64,000 nt of DNA from Ipomoea triloba (Eukaryota > Streptophyta > Magnoliopsida > Solanales > Convolvulaceae), in assembly GCF_003576645.1 (NCBI RefSeq), contig NC_044918.1, forward strand, positions 23,393,743-23,457,742, read 5' to 3'. A program made the position numbers and the translations under genes. Position 1 is the stretch's first letter. The number at the start of each line of letters is the position of its first letter. This document shows, piece by piece, positions 37,605 to 49,229 of this stretch. Under the pieces are notes generated by a model. It saw nothing but the letters and a program-made list of their open reading frames with translations, did no database searches and was not told where the DNA came from.

Positions 37605-38720
37605 GTAATAGAAAGTAAGGGAATGAACTATGCTATCTATGTTGCCTCATGGTGTGTCATAGGTAATGGAATAGTGATTCAATCGTGTTGGCTATTCAAG
37701 AGTGTGCTATCTTAATCCTCTTCCACATTTATGTACTAAGGTTTCTTAGGCTTAGGAGTACCATTTAGCAACTAAAAGCCCTAAGAGACATTTTATCAAA
37801 CACCTAAGCTTCACACATTCCTACTATTCCCAATCATGAAATTGCATAGGATCTAAGGTTGCAAAAATTATATCCTAACTCAAATCAATATCATGATAGA
37901 GTCAAGATCTCAAACTCTCAATAGATTGGCCAAATCTACTCAAGATCTAATCACATCAACAATCAATAGACAAGAATAAATCTCCAACATCAAAAGAATC
38001 AAAATCCACAATAAGAAATGAGAAATCACACTAAGCAAGCATAGATTCACACAACTCAATCCCTAGATAGAATTAGCTAAACATATTCATGTATTCAAAA
38101 TCATAAATCTAATTCAATCTAAGAATATAAATTGCAAAATAGAAATAGAAATTGGAAATAAGATTCAAGATAGAAATCACCTAGTAAATGGAATTACATA
38201 ACTTCAATCCAATCTTTGTTCTTCACTTCTTCCACCAAATTGGAAATCTCTAAATGTAAATCTAAGGAATTGTGTAAGAGAGAATTCTCCAATATGAAAT
38301 CTAACTTCTAAAAGGAACTTTTTGGAACTCTTCTTTTGAAACCTCTTGAAAAATCCTAATTAGCTTCCTTAAATAGCCTCCCCAAAATTTCCCTACTTTA
38401 ATTTCCTCCGCATGTCTCATCTATGTGCTAATCCACGCGTGGATGGGTACTAGAATTCATCCATGTTGGCTCCACGCGTTGATGGTACTCCCTAGCTATC
38501 CTGGGACTTTTTTTCTGCTCCGATTGCACGTTATGCCCATATACCTTGCCGAGTGGCTCCTGGGACCTGTAAAATGTTCTAAAACATACAAAAGGTAGCT
38601 TTGCACGCGGTTAACTTATTAATGCACAAATTATCATGGATTAGTCATAAAAAGACACTAAATCGCGATTAAACTACCCCGATATAGACCTATATAATTA
38701 GTCATCTTGGGAGCTTATCA
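37605..38720 (-). mobile_element. LTR-like remnant on the minus strand
   Basis: On the minus strand the right boundary at 38720 reads TGATAAGCTCCCAAG, an LTR-like TG start. The body has long stretches of Leu/Ser-poor AT-rich text and cacgcgtgg/ccacgcgtt words, typical of long gypsy LTRs. It interrupts the copia leader. The left limit is unclear and no partner LTR was found. Confidence 0.35.
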
Positions 38721-39300
38721 TTCACCTATCCTTAAAACCTTTTCAAGCCGTGAACATCAAAGTTTTGAATAACACCTTCAGAATAATTATGCTATAATGT
38801 GAAATTGCATGAACCGGGGAAAGTTTCTTGGGAAGAAAACTTGAAAATAGCCAATGTGCTGCAAGTTCCCTTGAAATCCTACTCTGTCTAAGGAGTTGGT
38901 TTTTAATGGGCCTTAGCCCAACCAACTTTCCTAGGAGTATACTTGGGAATTGCATATCATGTTAATTGCATAATTTGTTTTGCCTTTCCAAAATCTATGT
39001 CGATGTGATAGTACAATTTTAGTTGATTAAGGAGTAGCCACAGCATCCTTAATTTAATTAATATTGTGCATCCAGTTTTTCCCAAATCGCATAAAGTTTA
39101 GGCATAAATTGTGATTAATTATACTTGATATAATGAAATTTAGCCCACAGGCAATTTTGTTTTATTTGTATGATTGATAAGGTTAAAATACCAAACTATG
39201 ACCATTATTTAGCCCACATGCAATTATGTGTCGGCATATAGTTTTTGGTAGTTTTTTAACATTGAGAATAGAAATTCAACCTTGTACCCATCTCATTTCT
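38721..39300 (-). repeat. Inverted arm of the 'tgtgggctaaat' repeat (left)
   Basis: Its reverse complement aligns along more than 500 bp with 43490-44050. Shared words include 'caattcccaagtatactcct' (38936-38955 inverted; 43870 on), 'ggatgctgtggctactcc' and 'tgtgggctaaat'. By eye, about two-thirds to three-quarters identical. Non-coding. Confidence 0.75.
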
Positions 39301-39454
39301 ATTCTAATATTCCAAGGTCCCTTTTGCGTAAAAATTTAGCCCATAGGCAATTTTTATGGCATTTGGATCTAGGACATGCATCATTTACATTGGTAATGTA
39401 TGTAATTCAGTTCTATCTATGCCTCAAAATTATAATCCAAAGCTTTACCTTTAC

Positions 39455-42045
39455 AGCATCTCAATCCGTTACTCACATAGATTTGAACATCGAAGTTCCA
39501 GAACTTATGGGCAACAACTATAAGATGTGGAAGGAAACCATTCTTCTTAATTTATGGTGGAAAGACTTGGACTACGCTATTCACAATGAGAAACTGTCAG
39601 TTCCAACTAAAGACAGTACCCAAGATGAAGTTGCGCTATATGAGCGATGGGATAGATCGAATCGGCTAAGCACAATGTACATCAAGGCGAAAATTTCTAA
39701 TGGGATTCGGGGTTCCGTTAGTGAGAAGCATAAGGATGTCCAAACATTGCTCAAGGCTATTGACGACCAGTTCGTCACTTCAGAAAAGGCTTTAGCAAGC
39801 ACCCTCATCATGAGATTCTCCTCTCTTCGTCTCACTTCCATCAATGGTGTGCATGGGCACATCAAGGAATTGCCATTTAAAATCTCTTACAACACACATA
39901 AGGAAAAATGGTCTATAAATGATTTAATGACCATGTGTGTTTAAGAAGAAGGTAGATTGGTGATGGAAATGGGTGAAAGTGCCATGCTGGCTACGGCACG
40001 TGAGAAGTCTAAATCTGGAAAATCTCGAGGTTCCATGCACTTCTAAGGTTAAGGGGAAAGGAAACATTCCACCTCAAGCTGACATAAAGAAGGTGCATAA
40101 GTGTTTCTTCTGTAAAAAGAAGGGACACATGAAGAAAGATTGCATCAAGTACAAGAAGTGGGTCGAGAAAAAAGGTAATCTATCCTCATTCGTTTGTTAT
40201 GAATCTAATATGTCTGAAGTTAATGCTAATACTTGGTGGATTGATTATGGTTCAACAATCCACATTGCAAACTCTTTACAGGGAATGCAAGATCTGAGGA
40301 AGCCGGTGGGAAATGAACGGACCATCTTATCAGGAAACAAGATGGGGTTGCAAGTGGAAGTTATTGGAACATGCAAGCTGGTTTTAAGTAGTGGTTTTGT
40401 TTTTGTTTTGAATAAGACATTTTATGTACCAAGTTTCTCCCGAAACTTGATTTCGATTTCAAGACTTGTGCCGTTGGGTTTCTCCTTTAATTTTCAAGAC
40501 AAGTGTTTTGATATTTTTAATAAATCAACTTGTGTTGGATACGGTACAATGTCTTATGGTTTTTATCGTTTGCATTTACAAGACAATACCACTTACAGTT
40601 CATTGCATGTTCATTCCGGTTCCAAAAGATCGAGTATTAGTGAGAACTCCTCTATGTTATGACATCGGAGATTAGGTCATATCTCCCTTGAACGTATAAA
40701 GAGATTAGTAAATGATGGGGTATGTACTTGGTACTCTGGATTATACTGATTTCGAGACTTGTATATACTGCATTAAGGGAAAACAGACAAACAAGTCTAA
40801 GAAATGTGCCAAAAGGAGTTCAAGCATATTGTAAATCATACACACTGACATTTGCTGTCCAGATATGGATATGCCAGGTCAGAAGTATTTCATCACTTTC
40901 ATTGATGATTACTCTCAATTTACTTATGTGTATTTGATTCATAATAAAAACGAAGCATTGGATGCCTTCAAGTCTTTTAAGGCTGAAGTTGAGAACCAAT
41001 GTGGGAAACAAATACAGATAGTAAGATCCGGCAGAGGTGGTGAATACTATGGTAGGTACACTGAAAGTGGATAGGCACCTTGTCCATTTGCTAAGTTTCT
41101 TCAAGAACATGGGATTGTTGCCCAATATACCATGTTTGGTTCTCCGAACCAAAATGGTGTTGTTGAAAGAAGAAACTGAGCACTTATTGACATGGTGCGA
41201 AGTATGCTTAGCAACTCCAAACTTCCTAAGTTCTTGTGGACCGAAGCACTTAAGACGACAACGTATATATTAAACCGTGTTCCAACCAAGGTTGTCCCAA
41301 AGACACCATTTGAGTTATTTAAAGGTTGGAAACCGGGTTTGCTACATATGCGTGTTTGGGGATGCCCGTCTGAGGTAAGGATATATAACCCACGAGAAAA
41401 GAAGTTGGACCCAAGGACTATTAGTGGTTTCTTTATTGGATACGCACAGTCCTCCAAAGGGTATAGATTTTACTATCCATCTCATTCAACTAGGATCGTG
41501 GAATCAAGAAATGCTAAGTTTCTTGAAAATGACATGATTAGTGGGAGGGATAGATTCAATGATTTGATTTATAATCATGATCATATTGAATCATATCCTT
41601 CTAGATCATCACATAGGTTGATAATAAATTCAACCACCCCTCAAGATCAAACAGGTATTGAACAACCTATTGAAGAAATTCGACAAGATGCTAATATTAT
41701 CTCAACAGATCAACCAATTCAGGAAATTCCTAAGGCGGTAGTTGAACCACTAACTTCTCAAGGAGATGGTAGCTCAACTTTGAGGCGATCTGTTCGAGAT
41801 AAAAGATTGGCAGTTCCTAGTGATTACATAGTGTATCTGCAAGAGTCTGAGGTTGGAGCCGAAAATGATCCAGAAAAGTTTTCACAAGCCATAAATTGTA
41901 AAGAGTCAGATTTATAGCATGAAGCCATGAAGGAAGAAATGAATTCCATGCAGAGCAATGGGGTTTGGGACCTTGTTGAGTTGCCTAATGGGGCCAAGGC
42001 CATTGGCTGTAAATGGGTCTATAAGACTATAAAGGACTCATTAGA
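39455..42045 (+). pseudogene. Copia gag-pol, broken and missing most of RT/RNase H
   Basis: Gag runs from about 39455 (VTHIDLNIEVPELMGNNYK) to about 40040, with a TAA at 39942 and a frame change near 40010-40040. A CCHC knuckle CFFCKKKGHMKKDC lies at about 40105. Protease reads WWIDYGSTIHI where DSG/DTG is usual. The GAG-pre-integrase part has a TGA in place of the W before HRRLGHIS (40660), then a frame change near 40715. Integrase shows HTD, FIDDYSQFTYVY, a second catalytic site SGRGGEYYG with Gly where Asp is expected, and NQNGVVERRN with the Glu, followed by TGA. The C-terminal part is open to 41914, ending in TAG. RT keeps only AIGCKWVYKTIKDS. The integrase would be inactive even without the stops. 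Confidence 0.85.
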
Positions 42046-42289
42046 GGTTGTAACGGTTACCGTTACAACCGTTACAAAGCCTATATTGATGGCTCTATAG
42101 GCTATATAAGCAGGGGTCCCCCACTGCTCAGGTTATTGTCTTTGGACATTACATACATCATCTATACTGAACCTGAGAACAAGTGGGAGACATTCTACTA
42201 GGACAATCTACAGCATCTACAGCACATTCCAAGACAATTTCTAAGAACAGCTATGGCCGGAGGTTAGTACTATTTACAATTTTCTAACA
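42046..42289 (+). repeat. Copia 3' LTR
   Basis: Same 244-bp length as the 5' LTR, ends ttctaaca. It starts ggttgtaacgg instead of tgttgtaatgg and directly follows the truncated RT frame. Confidence 0.85.
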
Positions 42290-42400
42290 ATATGGTAATA
42301 TTAATATGGCAATATTTAAACTGACATAATTACCATTTACCAAAATTAATGTTATACACACTCATAATTGATTTGACCAACTAATAAATGAACATAGAAT
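42290..42400. repeat. Old AT-rich repeat resumed
   Basis: 'atatggtaatattaatatgg' and the next 90 bp are about 90% like 58123-58215. Together with 35155-35230 this shows that the LINE-plus-copia block was inserted into a copy of the repeat seen intact at 58.0-58.2 kb. Confidence 0.6.
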
Positions 42401-42597
42401 TTCCCACCATTAGTTGGGCATACTAAATAATCAATATTTGGTTTCAATTAATGTCCAACTAAATAATGAAGATATAATTCCCCACCATAGTTGGACATGC
42501 TAAAAAACAAAATACACCTTCCAAAATCAAGTTGGAATTTGGCTCAAAAGATACATTTTATTCTTGGAATCCAAAAAAGATGTATATTATATATATC

Positions 42598-42954
42598 ATG
42601 TAACTTACTACAGTTAGTTCAAAGAACCGAGCAAGATTCGTGAAACAATTAATAAAGGTGACTGGGTGGATATCTTGGTGTAAAAATGCACTCACGCCTA
42701 CCCTCGATGCATCACATTCAACCATAAACAATGTCGAAAAATCCAAAAGTCGCAACACTAGAGTGTGGTAAGCGCAATCTTAAACACATAAAGGCCGATG
42801 TCGCTTCCTCTGTCCACAGGAACTTGTGTTTGCGAAGTAGCGACATTAAAGGAGCGACTATGACTCCAAAGTCCTTGATGAACTCACGATATAAGCCAAC
42901 TAGTCCAACGAAGCAGCGCAGTTTTGGGAAGTAACTAGACACATGTTTTGCCAA
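42598..42954 (-). pseudogene. Ty3/gypsy RT-RNase H fragment
   Basis: The minus strand reads LRCFVGLVGLYREFIKDFGV, then APLMSLLRKHKFLWTEEATSAF (the RT thumb/connection), a frame change near 42750, then LRLLDFSTLFMVECDASRVG and GVSAFLHQD (start of RNase H with the catalytic D). About 120 codons, no flanking domains. It differs from the Tat element nearby, so it is from another gypsy lineage. Confidence 0.8.
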
Positions 42955-42959
42955 TGCAA

Positions 42960-43400
42960 ACCATGAAACTTAGAATTATAATTGAACTAAATTTATAAAT
43001 TCTAAGAAATTGGTAAAATTATTATCTTATGGGTTGAAGAATTTATTGACATAAAACCTGCCTGTGAGCTGAAGTTTTAATTCTATTAAATTCAATGAAA
43101 CCCCGATAATACTTTTATTATGAAATACATAGAAGAATCAAGTAACATTAAACTTGGTGGGCTAAAGTTTTACTCACATTAGATCCAACTGCAATTTTAT
43201 GATGAAACAATTATCAAATGAGTTGAAGAATCAAGTGACATAAAACTTGCCTGTGGCCTAAAGTTTTAATTCAGCTAGATTCATTACAACCATTATGATA
43301 AAAACTTAAGAAATCGTTTTCTTTTTCTTAATCCCTGTGGGCAAATTAAGAAATATGATCCAAAGTTTACACCATAAAATTAAGCTTCATGATAGGGATG
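42960..43400 (+). repeat. Degenerate ~100-bp repeats, 'cctgtgggctaaagttttaat'
   Basis: The core 'ctgtg.gctaaagttttaatt' recurs near 43060, 43165, 43250 and 43335, and more weakly at 43490 and 43565, spaced 75-110 bp, with 'ttatgatgaaa' between. The inverted arm at 38721-39300 has the same cores on the other strand. Confidence 0.55.
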
Positions 43401-44814
43401 GAAGTTATCTACAAATGAGCTTAAAGTAAATAAAATTCTTTATTTCTATCATCACTGATAAAACTACTAAACTACATTCCGATACATAATTGCTTGTGGG
43501 CTAAATTATGATCATAGGCTAGTATTTCATCCTGATTAATCATACAAATATAACGAAATTGCATATGCGCTAAATTCCATCATATTACATACAATTAATC
43601 ACAACCGATATGTCTAAAACTTTATGTGATCTAACAACTCAATATATAACTTTAACTTATTAAGGATGTTGTGGCTAATCCCCAACTAATTAAAATTATA
43701 ATATCACTAGACAATTATCATTGTCATCTTTATGTGATTTGAACTTTAGACAATTTTTAGTAAATTAAAGATGTTGTGGCTACTCTTTAATGAACCAAAA
43801 AAATTGTAATCACTCGACAAAAGGGAAATTTAAAGCCTAACAAGCAAACAATACTGACATGTGATAAACAATTCCCAAGTATACTCCTAGGAAAGTTGGT
43901 CAAGACGAAGCTTAGTTAAATACCAACTCCTTAGACAGAGTAGTGTCTCAAGGGGACTAGTAGCAATATGGCGGTTTAAGCCATGGCCAGAGAACTAGTA
44001 TTCCTCCCCAGGAAACTTCCTCGGTTCATGTGTTCTCACATTCAATGTATAGTAGTTTGAGAGTTCTAAATCAAAATAGAGGTTCACTCATGGTTTAGGC
44101 TTAAATTGGTGGACTAAATTAACGAACTAAACATGCTTAAATTCAGGCACTACCGCAACTAATTTTATGCATAAAGTTCTAATTAATAAGGATCTAAATT
44201 CATTCTCAAACTATGCTTTCTAAAGGCATAATAAAATCGCATAATTTAAAAATAAAATATTATGCTTAGAACAGATATACATAAAATTAAATAGTAAACT
44301 CATATATCACAAATAAATTGCATAACTGAAAACAATTTTTAATATGAGCAATATCACCAAAGTATACAACTAATATTCAAAACTAGTATGACTTCAAACC
44401 AAAAGAAATCCAAATATTTGAAAATGGATATATACGTTGAAAGGTCCAAGACTATAAGCCCACGCGAAAATGTTTTAATGCATAAAATCAAATTAATGAG
44501 AAATAGGTTGAACTCACAAATTCTAATTACATACTCCATACTTAATATTATGTACTTAATGTGATTGAATGCATAAAACAATCTAAAGAGTATAAAAAAC
44601 ACCAAATATTCAATTATTCATACTTACTAAATCATAATTCAAATACTAAATAAATTATGTGATAGATGTACAATAATGACAATAGTCAGTTGCCTAAAAA
44701 ACATGTTTTTTCCAAAATTTTGAATTAATTCAGAATCACTCTCCAAAACTCAATTAATAGTATTGTTAATGGCATAAAATTGCAAATGATCTAATACAAA
44801 AAAAAAAAAAAAAA
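43396..44814. repeat. Redundant block, copy 1
   Basis: Repeated at 44816-46234 with an offset of 1420 bp, ending in the same A-run before an N. No difference noticed by eye. Confidence 0.9.
43490..44060 (+). repeat. Inverted arm of the 'tgtgggctaaat' repeat (right)
   Basis: Partner of 38721-39300. It lies within the redundant block, so it appears a second time at about 44910-45480. Confidence 0.75.
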
Positions 44815-44815
44815 N

Positions 44816-46234
44816 GGATGGAAGTTATCTACAAATGAGCTTAAAGTAAATAAAATTCTTTATTTCTATCATCACTGATAAAACTACTAAACTACATTCC
44901 GATACATAATTGCTTGTGGGCTAAATTATGATCATAGGCTAGTATTTCATCCTGATTAATCATACAAATATAACGAAATTGCATATGCGCTAAATTCCAT
45001 CATATTACATACAATTAATCACAACCGATATGTCTAAAACTTTATGTGATCTAACAACTCAATATATAACTTTAACTTATTAAGGATGTTGTGGCTAATC
45101 CCCAACTAATTAAAATTATAATATCACTAGACAATTATCATTGTCATCTTTATGTGATTTGAACTTTAGACAATTTTTAGTAAATTAAAGATGTTGTGGC
45201 TACTCTTTAATGAACCAAAAAAATTGTAATCACTCGACAAAAGGGAAATTTAAAGCCTAACAAGCAAACAATACTGACATGTGATAAACAATTCCCAAGT
45301 ATACTCCTAGGAAAGTTGGTCAAGACGAAGCTTAGTTAAATACCAACTCCTTAGACAGAGTAGTGTCTCAAGGGGACTAGTAGCAATATGGCGGTTTAAG
45401 CCATGGCCAGAGAACTAGTATTCCTCCCCAGGAAACTTCCTCGGTTCATGTGTTCTCACATTCAATGTATAGTAGTTTGAGAGTTCTAAATCAAAATAGA
45501 GGTTCACTCATGGTTTAGGCTTAAATTGGTGGACTAAATTAACGAACTAAACATGCTTAAATTCAGGCACTACCGCAACTAATTTTATGCATAAAGTTCT
45601 AATTAATAAGGATCTAAATTCATTCTCAAACTATGCTTTCTAAAGGCATAATAAAATCGCATAATTTAAAAATAAAATATTATGCTTAGAACAGATATAC
45701 ATAAAATTAAATAGTAAACTCATATATCACAAATAAATTGCATAACTGAAAACAATTTTTAATATGAGCAATATCACCAAAGTATACAACTAATATTCAA
45801 AACTAGTATGACTTCAAACCAAAAGAAATCCAAATATTTGAAAATGGATATATACGTTGAAAGGTCCAAGACTATAAGCCCACGCGAAAATGTTTTAATG
45901 CATAAAATCAAATTAATGAGAAATAGGTTGAACTCACAAATTCTAATTACATACTCCATACTTAATATTATGTACTTAATGTGATTGAATGCATAAAACA
46001 ATCTAAAGAGTATAAAAAACACCAAATATTCAATTATTCATACTTACTAAATCATAATTCAAATACTAAATAAATTATGTGATAGATGTACAATAATGAC
46101 AATAGTCAGTTGCCTAAAAAACATGTTTTTTCCAAAATTTTGAATTAATTCAGAATCACTCTCCAAAACTCAATTAATAGTATTGTTAATGGCATAAAAT
46201 TGCAAATGATCTAATACAAAAAAAAAAAAAAAAA
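44816..46234. repeat. Redundant contig, copy 2
   Basis: A whole contig bounded by N at 44815 and 46235, duplicating 43396-44814. The next contig starts by repeating the last ~50 bases again. Confidence 0.9.
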
Positions 46235-46235
46235 N

Positions 46236-47023
46236 TATTGTTAATGGCATAAAATTGCAAATGATCTAATACAAAAAAAAAAAAAAAAGCAATAAATAGC
46301 CATAATAATATTATTATGTTAATTTAGAGACTAAATATGAAAAAACAATAGTTAAACCATTAAAACATTTCCAGATATATACTTTAGAATTTAATAAAAC
46401 TTAAAGTCTGAAAAATATTAATGGCTAGAAAATAGTAATGTCTATAATATTTTCTTAACCGAAACAATGCCACATAAATCGATTTGAAAACAATTTTGAC
46501 TTAATACCACAAAATTAATGTTATCATCAATTAAAATATTAATAGTAATAAGGAGCATTATAATCTCCATTAACATTTAATGATGACAACCATAACATGG
46601 TAATACATATCTTAATGTTCCTATATTCTTAAAGATAAAATGTGACTATTTCAAAAAACGGTTAACAACTATAACAGTAATTAACAATAATAATAAACGG
46701 TAATTAATGATTTATGTACCTTAATGATACAAATCACATATCTCAGTAGTGTTGGCATCAATTGCGAAGAAACCTTCAAAATTCTCCACGGAAAGTTGAG
46801 TTGGCCTCGATGAATCGCCCAACGGGACGTAACAGTTTATTGGTAGGACTTAATTACCAACATTAATAGTCATGTAAAATGAAGTGGTAATCTTACCAAT
46901 GTACCAAATATAGCAAATTACCAATAAATATTAATTATTATGAAATGTAATAAACGAGATTAGTCTCAAAACTTAATAACAGTAATTAATAATGCCAATT
47001 AACTATAATAAAGGTAAAGTTAT
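46236..47023. other. AT-rich non-coding DNA left of the gypsy insertion
   Basis: No gene. The last five bases, gttat (47019-47023), recur at 47862-47866 and at 56760-56764, and are taken as the gypsy target duplication. Confidence 0.5.
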
Positions 47024-47861
47024 TGATAGTGTAAATGGAACCGGGGGTTACGATTACACTACGAATATGTATGTTTGTAAATAAGTAGGAGAGCGCTCGT
47101 AGGTCAGCCGGTCGGTCTACCGTAGGGCGACCGGGCAGTCCGAGCCTGAGTGGTATCCCGGGTGATAAGTGATTACGAGTGGGCCGCTTGGAATAGCGCA
47201 GGCTGCTATTGTAGGGTGGTCAGGTTGCAATTACAGAGTGGGAATTACAAGTCAACGGTTACACGGGGTGTAGACCGTGATATAGATTGATGTTGTAGGG
47301 TGAGATTACAAGTAGTGAGTAGTAGTAGTTACAATCAGATGGAGATGAGAAGTGAGGGGGAGACCCCTCCTATTTATACTAAATCAAGTCGGTCTACGCA
47401 TTTAATGCACCAGCTGCAAGTGGCTTGACGTGGCGTCTTCTTGTTGGCTTGGTCAGGCGGTCACTCTGCAGGCTACGCGTAGGTTGACTGGTCGAGGTTG
47501 CAGAGCTGCAAGTTGTCAATCGCCGGCCTGCAGGCGCAAGTTGGACTGCTTTACTTGTTGTGTAAGATAAGGTTTCAGCTTGCAGGTTGCGTCACCTTGT
47601 TGACCGACCGGTCATCCTATGGTAGACCGGTCATCTTACCGTAGACCGGTCATCCTACGGTAAACCGGTCGAGTGTGTTTCCGTTGGGGCGACTCCAAGG
47701 GTGATCCGAGAGCATTTTTGTCACAAGGCCTATCGATACGGGCGGTACAGTTGACCACAAGTGATTTATTCCGGTCGGGTTGATGGCTATGACGGACTGG
47801 TCGGGTGACTTCTTGTCAGAGCGGCTATACGAGTCAGTCCTTTGTGCGTATTTACCCATCA
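47024..47861 (-). repeat. Gypsy 3' LTR (left copy)
   Basis: Plus-strand ends tgatagtg...cccatca. Flanked on both sides by gttat, as a solo LTR would be. Confidence 0.9.
47599..47672. repeat. 19-bp repeats with a gaccggtc palindrome in the LTR
   Basis: Three and a half units of 'gaccggtcatcctacggta' type, each opening with the palindromic octamer gaccggtc. The right LTR has the same array at about 56497-56570. Confidence 0.8.
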
Positions 47862-48863
47862 GTTATAATTAAGGGATGCCAAAATATTAATCTCAATTTA
47901 CCACATAATAATTAACCATGACCATTATGATATTTAGGGAGACTGAAGTTAAGGTAATAACCAACCTTTATTAAGGCAATATATGAACTACATACATTAC
48001 TTGCCATAAACTTAAACTTAATATTATTATTAAGGTCCTATAAACTATTAATAGATTAAAGCATAATCCATCTTAAATAATAGTCATAATTCTTAATGGT
48101 CAAAACAATAACTATAATTCTTAATGACTTCAAAATGAGCTCAATACAGTAATATTTAACGGGTTATCTAAAGTATGTTTTAAAGCCCAAAGCAAATAAC
48201 ACTAAACATGTAAACAACTGCACAAACCGCAAGCTTTTAAAATATTTTTCAGAAATATATTTACGGGAATATATTATTACGATTAGAAATTAACCAAATA
48301 AGAATTAAAAAAAACTTAATAATTGTCATTATGCACTAAAAAAAGCTCCAATTTGTAACCTTTTATAATTATGAAAATAAGTAATAAATTAATATTAATT
48401 AGTAAAAGGTAATCATATGTATTAAAAAAAACAATTAAGGAGCAACTAATGACAATTAAATTTTATCAAATTATAAAATTATTATTTCCAAAAAATTATT
48501 AATTTCGGAAATATTATAATTAACATTTTAGCAATGTTGCAAAAATCGCGTCGAGGAAGGCCGAAATCGGCCTCTTCCGCAGCCGGGCGCCTAGCCGGCC
48601 GACTGATTTTTTTTTTTTAATTATAAATCTTAAACATTTAAACTATTAATGTTATAATGTATTAATTAATACTCTAATAGTCTAATAAGTAATAACTTAA
48701 TAAAATAATAAGTAATAACTAAATTAAACTAATAAGTAATGCACTAATAATTAATAAATAATAACTAATAACTTAATAAGTATTAACTATTTAACTATTA
48801 AAGTGTAAAGACTTACAATATTAAGCACTTTACAATTATTAACACTTAAAATATATTTTTTTA

Positions 48864-48894
<31 letters not shown>

Positions 48895-48928
48895 CTAAGC
48901 GCACCCTAGGCCCCTAGTGATTTTTGCA
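47862..48928. repeat. Copy of the external flank inside the gypsy element (X1)
   Basis: It matches 56760-57819 over its full length with small differences (for example 'accaacc' against 'accaaattacc' near 47968). It begins with the target word gttat and ends at tttttgca, six bases short of the end of the hAT MITE that lies whole in the right flank. The internal region of the element starts directly after it. Confidence 0.9.
48532..48928. mobile_element. hAT MITE, copy lacking its last six bases
   Basis: Same element as 57433-57825, preceded by the target word cattttag (48524-48531), but cut off at tttttgca. The end and second target copy are missing. Confidence 0.8.
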
Positions 48929-48985
48929 TAGGTCTCGTTTCTTTCTCTCTTTTTTCTTTTTCTTCTTCTTCTTCTTCGGTCGACC
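48929..48985 (-). promoter_or_regulatory. Candidate polypurine tract
   Basis: The minus strand is almost entirely purine for about 45 bases (aagaagaagaagaaaaag..., then aagagagaaagaaacgagac). It would normally sit directly against the 3' LTR; here the flank copy X1 separates it from the LTR. Confidence 0.45.
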
Positions 48986-49229
48986 GATCACCAATTCCCC
49001 ACTTACGAATTTTTTTTTTCTTTTGGATTTCAAGTCGACCGGTAGCTTGTACATGACGGTCGATCGGGTGTCCTTCACTCTGGTTACATTGATATATGTC
49101 CTTGTGGGTAAGGCTTTTACACTACAGACGACTGACAAGTAGCTATGACCGACTGGTCAATCGGGCAAGACCGTATCGGTCAGTCTGCTAAAATTCAATC
49201 GGAAAAAATCTTAAGTGATAGATTCCAAA

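Larger units (their letters stand above)
35789..42289 (+). mobile_element. Ty1/copia element with 244-bp LTRs, defective
   Basis: A 244-bp direct repeat, 35789-36032 and 42046-42289 (about 94% alike by eye), is bounded by TG...CA on the left copy. Two bases after the left copy is TGGTATCAGAGC, the initiator-Met primer-binding site. The interior has gag, protease, integrase and the first ~40 codons of reverse transcriptase, which runs straight into the 3' LTR. The rest of RT and RNase H is gone. Between the binding site and gag are 3.4 kb of foreign sequence (GC island, LTR remnant, inverted arm). Flanking five bases do not match. The old repeat split by the insertion resumes at 42290. Confidence 0.8.

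Noticed and set aside
47024..48928. Reading the gypsy LTR as 1.9 kb long (TG at 48928 to CA at 47024, beside a purine tract)
   Set aside because: The outer flanks do not match, gttat flanks only the 838-bp unit, and the MITE with its target duplication crosses the supposed right boundary at 57819.
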